NCBI GenBank assembly: GCA_938003665.1
Contig: CALKYI010000461.1
Span: forward strand, 1 to 7,846
From: an uncultured Flavobacteriales bacterium
GTDB lineage: Bacteria; Bacteroidota; Bacteroidia; Flavobacteriales_D; Sanyastnellaceae
Direction: 5' to 3'
Length of the DNA stretch: 7,846 bases
Part shown: one piece after another, positions 7,413 through 7,846 of the stretch
Position numbering within the stretch: position 1 is the stretch's first letter
Layout: every line of letters begins with the position of its first letter
Position numbers and translations under genes: made by a program
Notes under the pieces: generated by a model
What the model saw: the letters and a program-made list of their open reading frames with translations, nothing else
Database searches by the model: none
Told to the model about the DNA's origin: nothing

Positions 7413-7846
7413 ATGTCTTCATCGATTTATCAACTCCAAAACGGGCACCGTTCATTGGACTTCCAAGCGCCCCGCATCATGGGCGTCCTGAATTGCACCC
7501 CCGACTCGTTTTATGCGGGTAGCCGTTCCGAATCCGCTAAAACCACGGTCGAAGCCGGCCGACACATGCTCACCGCCGGTGCGGACCTGTTGGACATCGG
7601 CGGACAGTCGTCCCGGCCGGGCGCGGTTGAAGTGGGTGCTGAAGAAGAATGGCAGCGCATCGAAGGAGCCATCAAAGGGCTGCTTGATGCCGTTCCGGAG
7701 GCGCTCATCAGCGTGGACACGTTCCACCATGAAGTGGCCTTGAAAGCCCTTGAATCAGGTGCCTTTATGGTCAATGACATTTACGGTGGTTCCCGGGATG
7801 CTCACATGGCCCAGGTCATCGCGCAATTCAATGCTCCGTATGCCAT
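7413..7846 (+). CDS. folP: Dihydropteroate synthase, 5' part, cut by the right window edge
   Basis: Condenses p-aminobenzoate with 6-hydroxymethyl-dihydropterin diphosphate to dihydropteroate in folate synthesis; the target of sulfonamides. The first 144 residues are present, about half of the usual 270-290. Both signature regions are visible: MGVLNCTPDSFYAGSR (23-38), containing the flexible loop 1, and LLDIGGQSSRPGA (59-71), containing loop 2. These are followed by ISVDTFHHEVALKAL (99-113) with its conserved Asp and VNDIYGG (119-125). The usual GGEST/RPGA region reads GGQSSRPGA. The start at 7413 gives a short N terminus before the first beta strand, as in relatives; there is no evident Shine-Dalgarno sequence. 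It is divergent from DUF1599, with 70 bp between the starts. The remainder, including the substrate-binding SxR near the C terminus, lies beyond the window. Confidence 0.97.
   Translation, partial: MSSSIYQLQNGHRSLDFQAPRIMGVLNCTPDSFYAGSRSESAKTTVEAGRHMLTAGADLLDIGGQSSRPGAVEVGAEEEWQRIEGAIKGLLDAVPEALISVDTFHHEVALKALESGAFMVNDIYGGSRDAHMAQVIAQFNAPYA

Overview
The window looks like ordinary chromosome from a member of the Bacteroidota with moderately high G+C (mid-50s percent by eye), possibly an aquatic Flavobacteriales-like lineage. The evidence is a two-subunit methylmalonyl-CoA mutase whose small subunit lacks a B12 domain, a DoxX/MauE-type membrane protein, a DUF1599 protein and folP side by side, and promoter-like boxes of the Bacteroidota TTG-N(19-21)-TAnnTTTG type with almost no Shine-Dalgarno sequences. 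I see no phage, insertion sequence, CRISPR or RNA gene. Coding density is very high: no gene-free gap exceeds about 70 bp.

Layout. (1) Minus strand, 1-2586: a two-gene operon, small subunit first (1552-2586), then the large catalytic subunit (1-1555, running off the left edge before its B12-binding domain). They overlap by ATGA. Together they interconvert succinyl-CoA and methylmalonyl-CoA. (2) Plus strand, 2657-4409: a tight three-gene run made of a CsaA-type tRNA-binding OB-fold protein, a GmhB/HisB-N-type HAD phosphatase with all three zinc-loop cysteines replaced by serine, and a class IV PLP aminotransferase (possible aminodeoxychorismate lyase). The last two overlap by 8 nt. (3) Minus strand, 7342 down to 4387: a DUF1599 protein built of two repeats, a DoxX-like six-helix membrane protein with a degenerate thioredoxin-like tail, and a single DppB/OppB-type ABC permease coupled by TAATG. 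The permease 3' end overlaps the aminotransferase 3' end tail to tail by 23 bp. (4) Plus strand, 7413 to the right edge: the start of folP (dihydropteroate synthase), divergent from DUF1599 across 70 bp.

How they fit together. Propionate/succinyl-CoA metabolism is on the left. Folate synthesis is on the right (folP), and the class IV aminotransferase could supply p-aminobenzoate for it. The DUF1599-DoxX-permease operon is a membrane and nucleotide-related set of unclear function. The points most worth a second look are the serine-for-cysteine zinc loop in the HAD enzyme, the perfect inverted repeat between the two promoter boxes of DUF1599, the stripped-down mutase, and promoter boxes placed so close to start codons that transcripts would be nearly leaderless. 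I did not find a clearly new multi-gene system.
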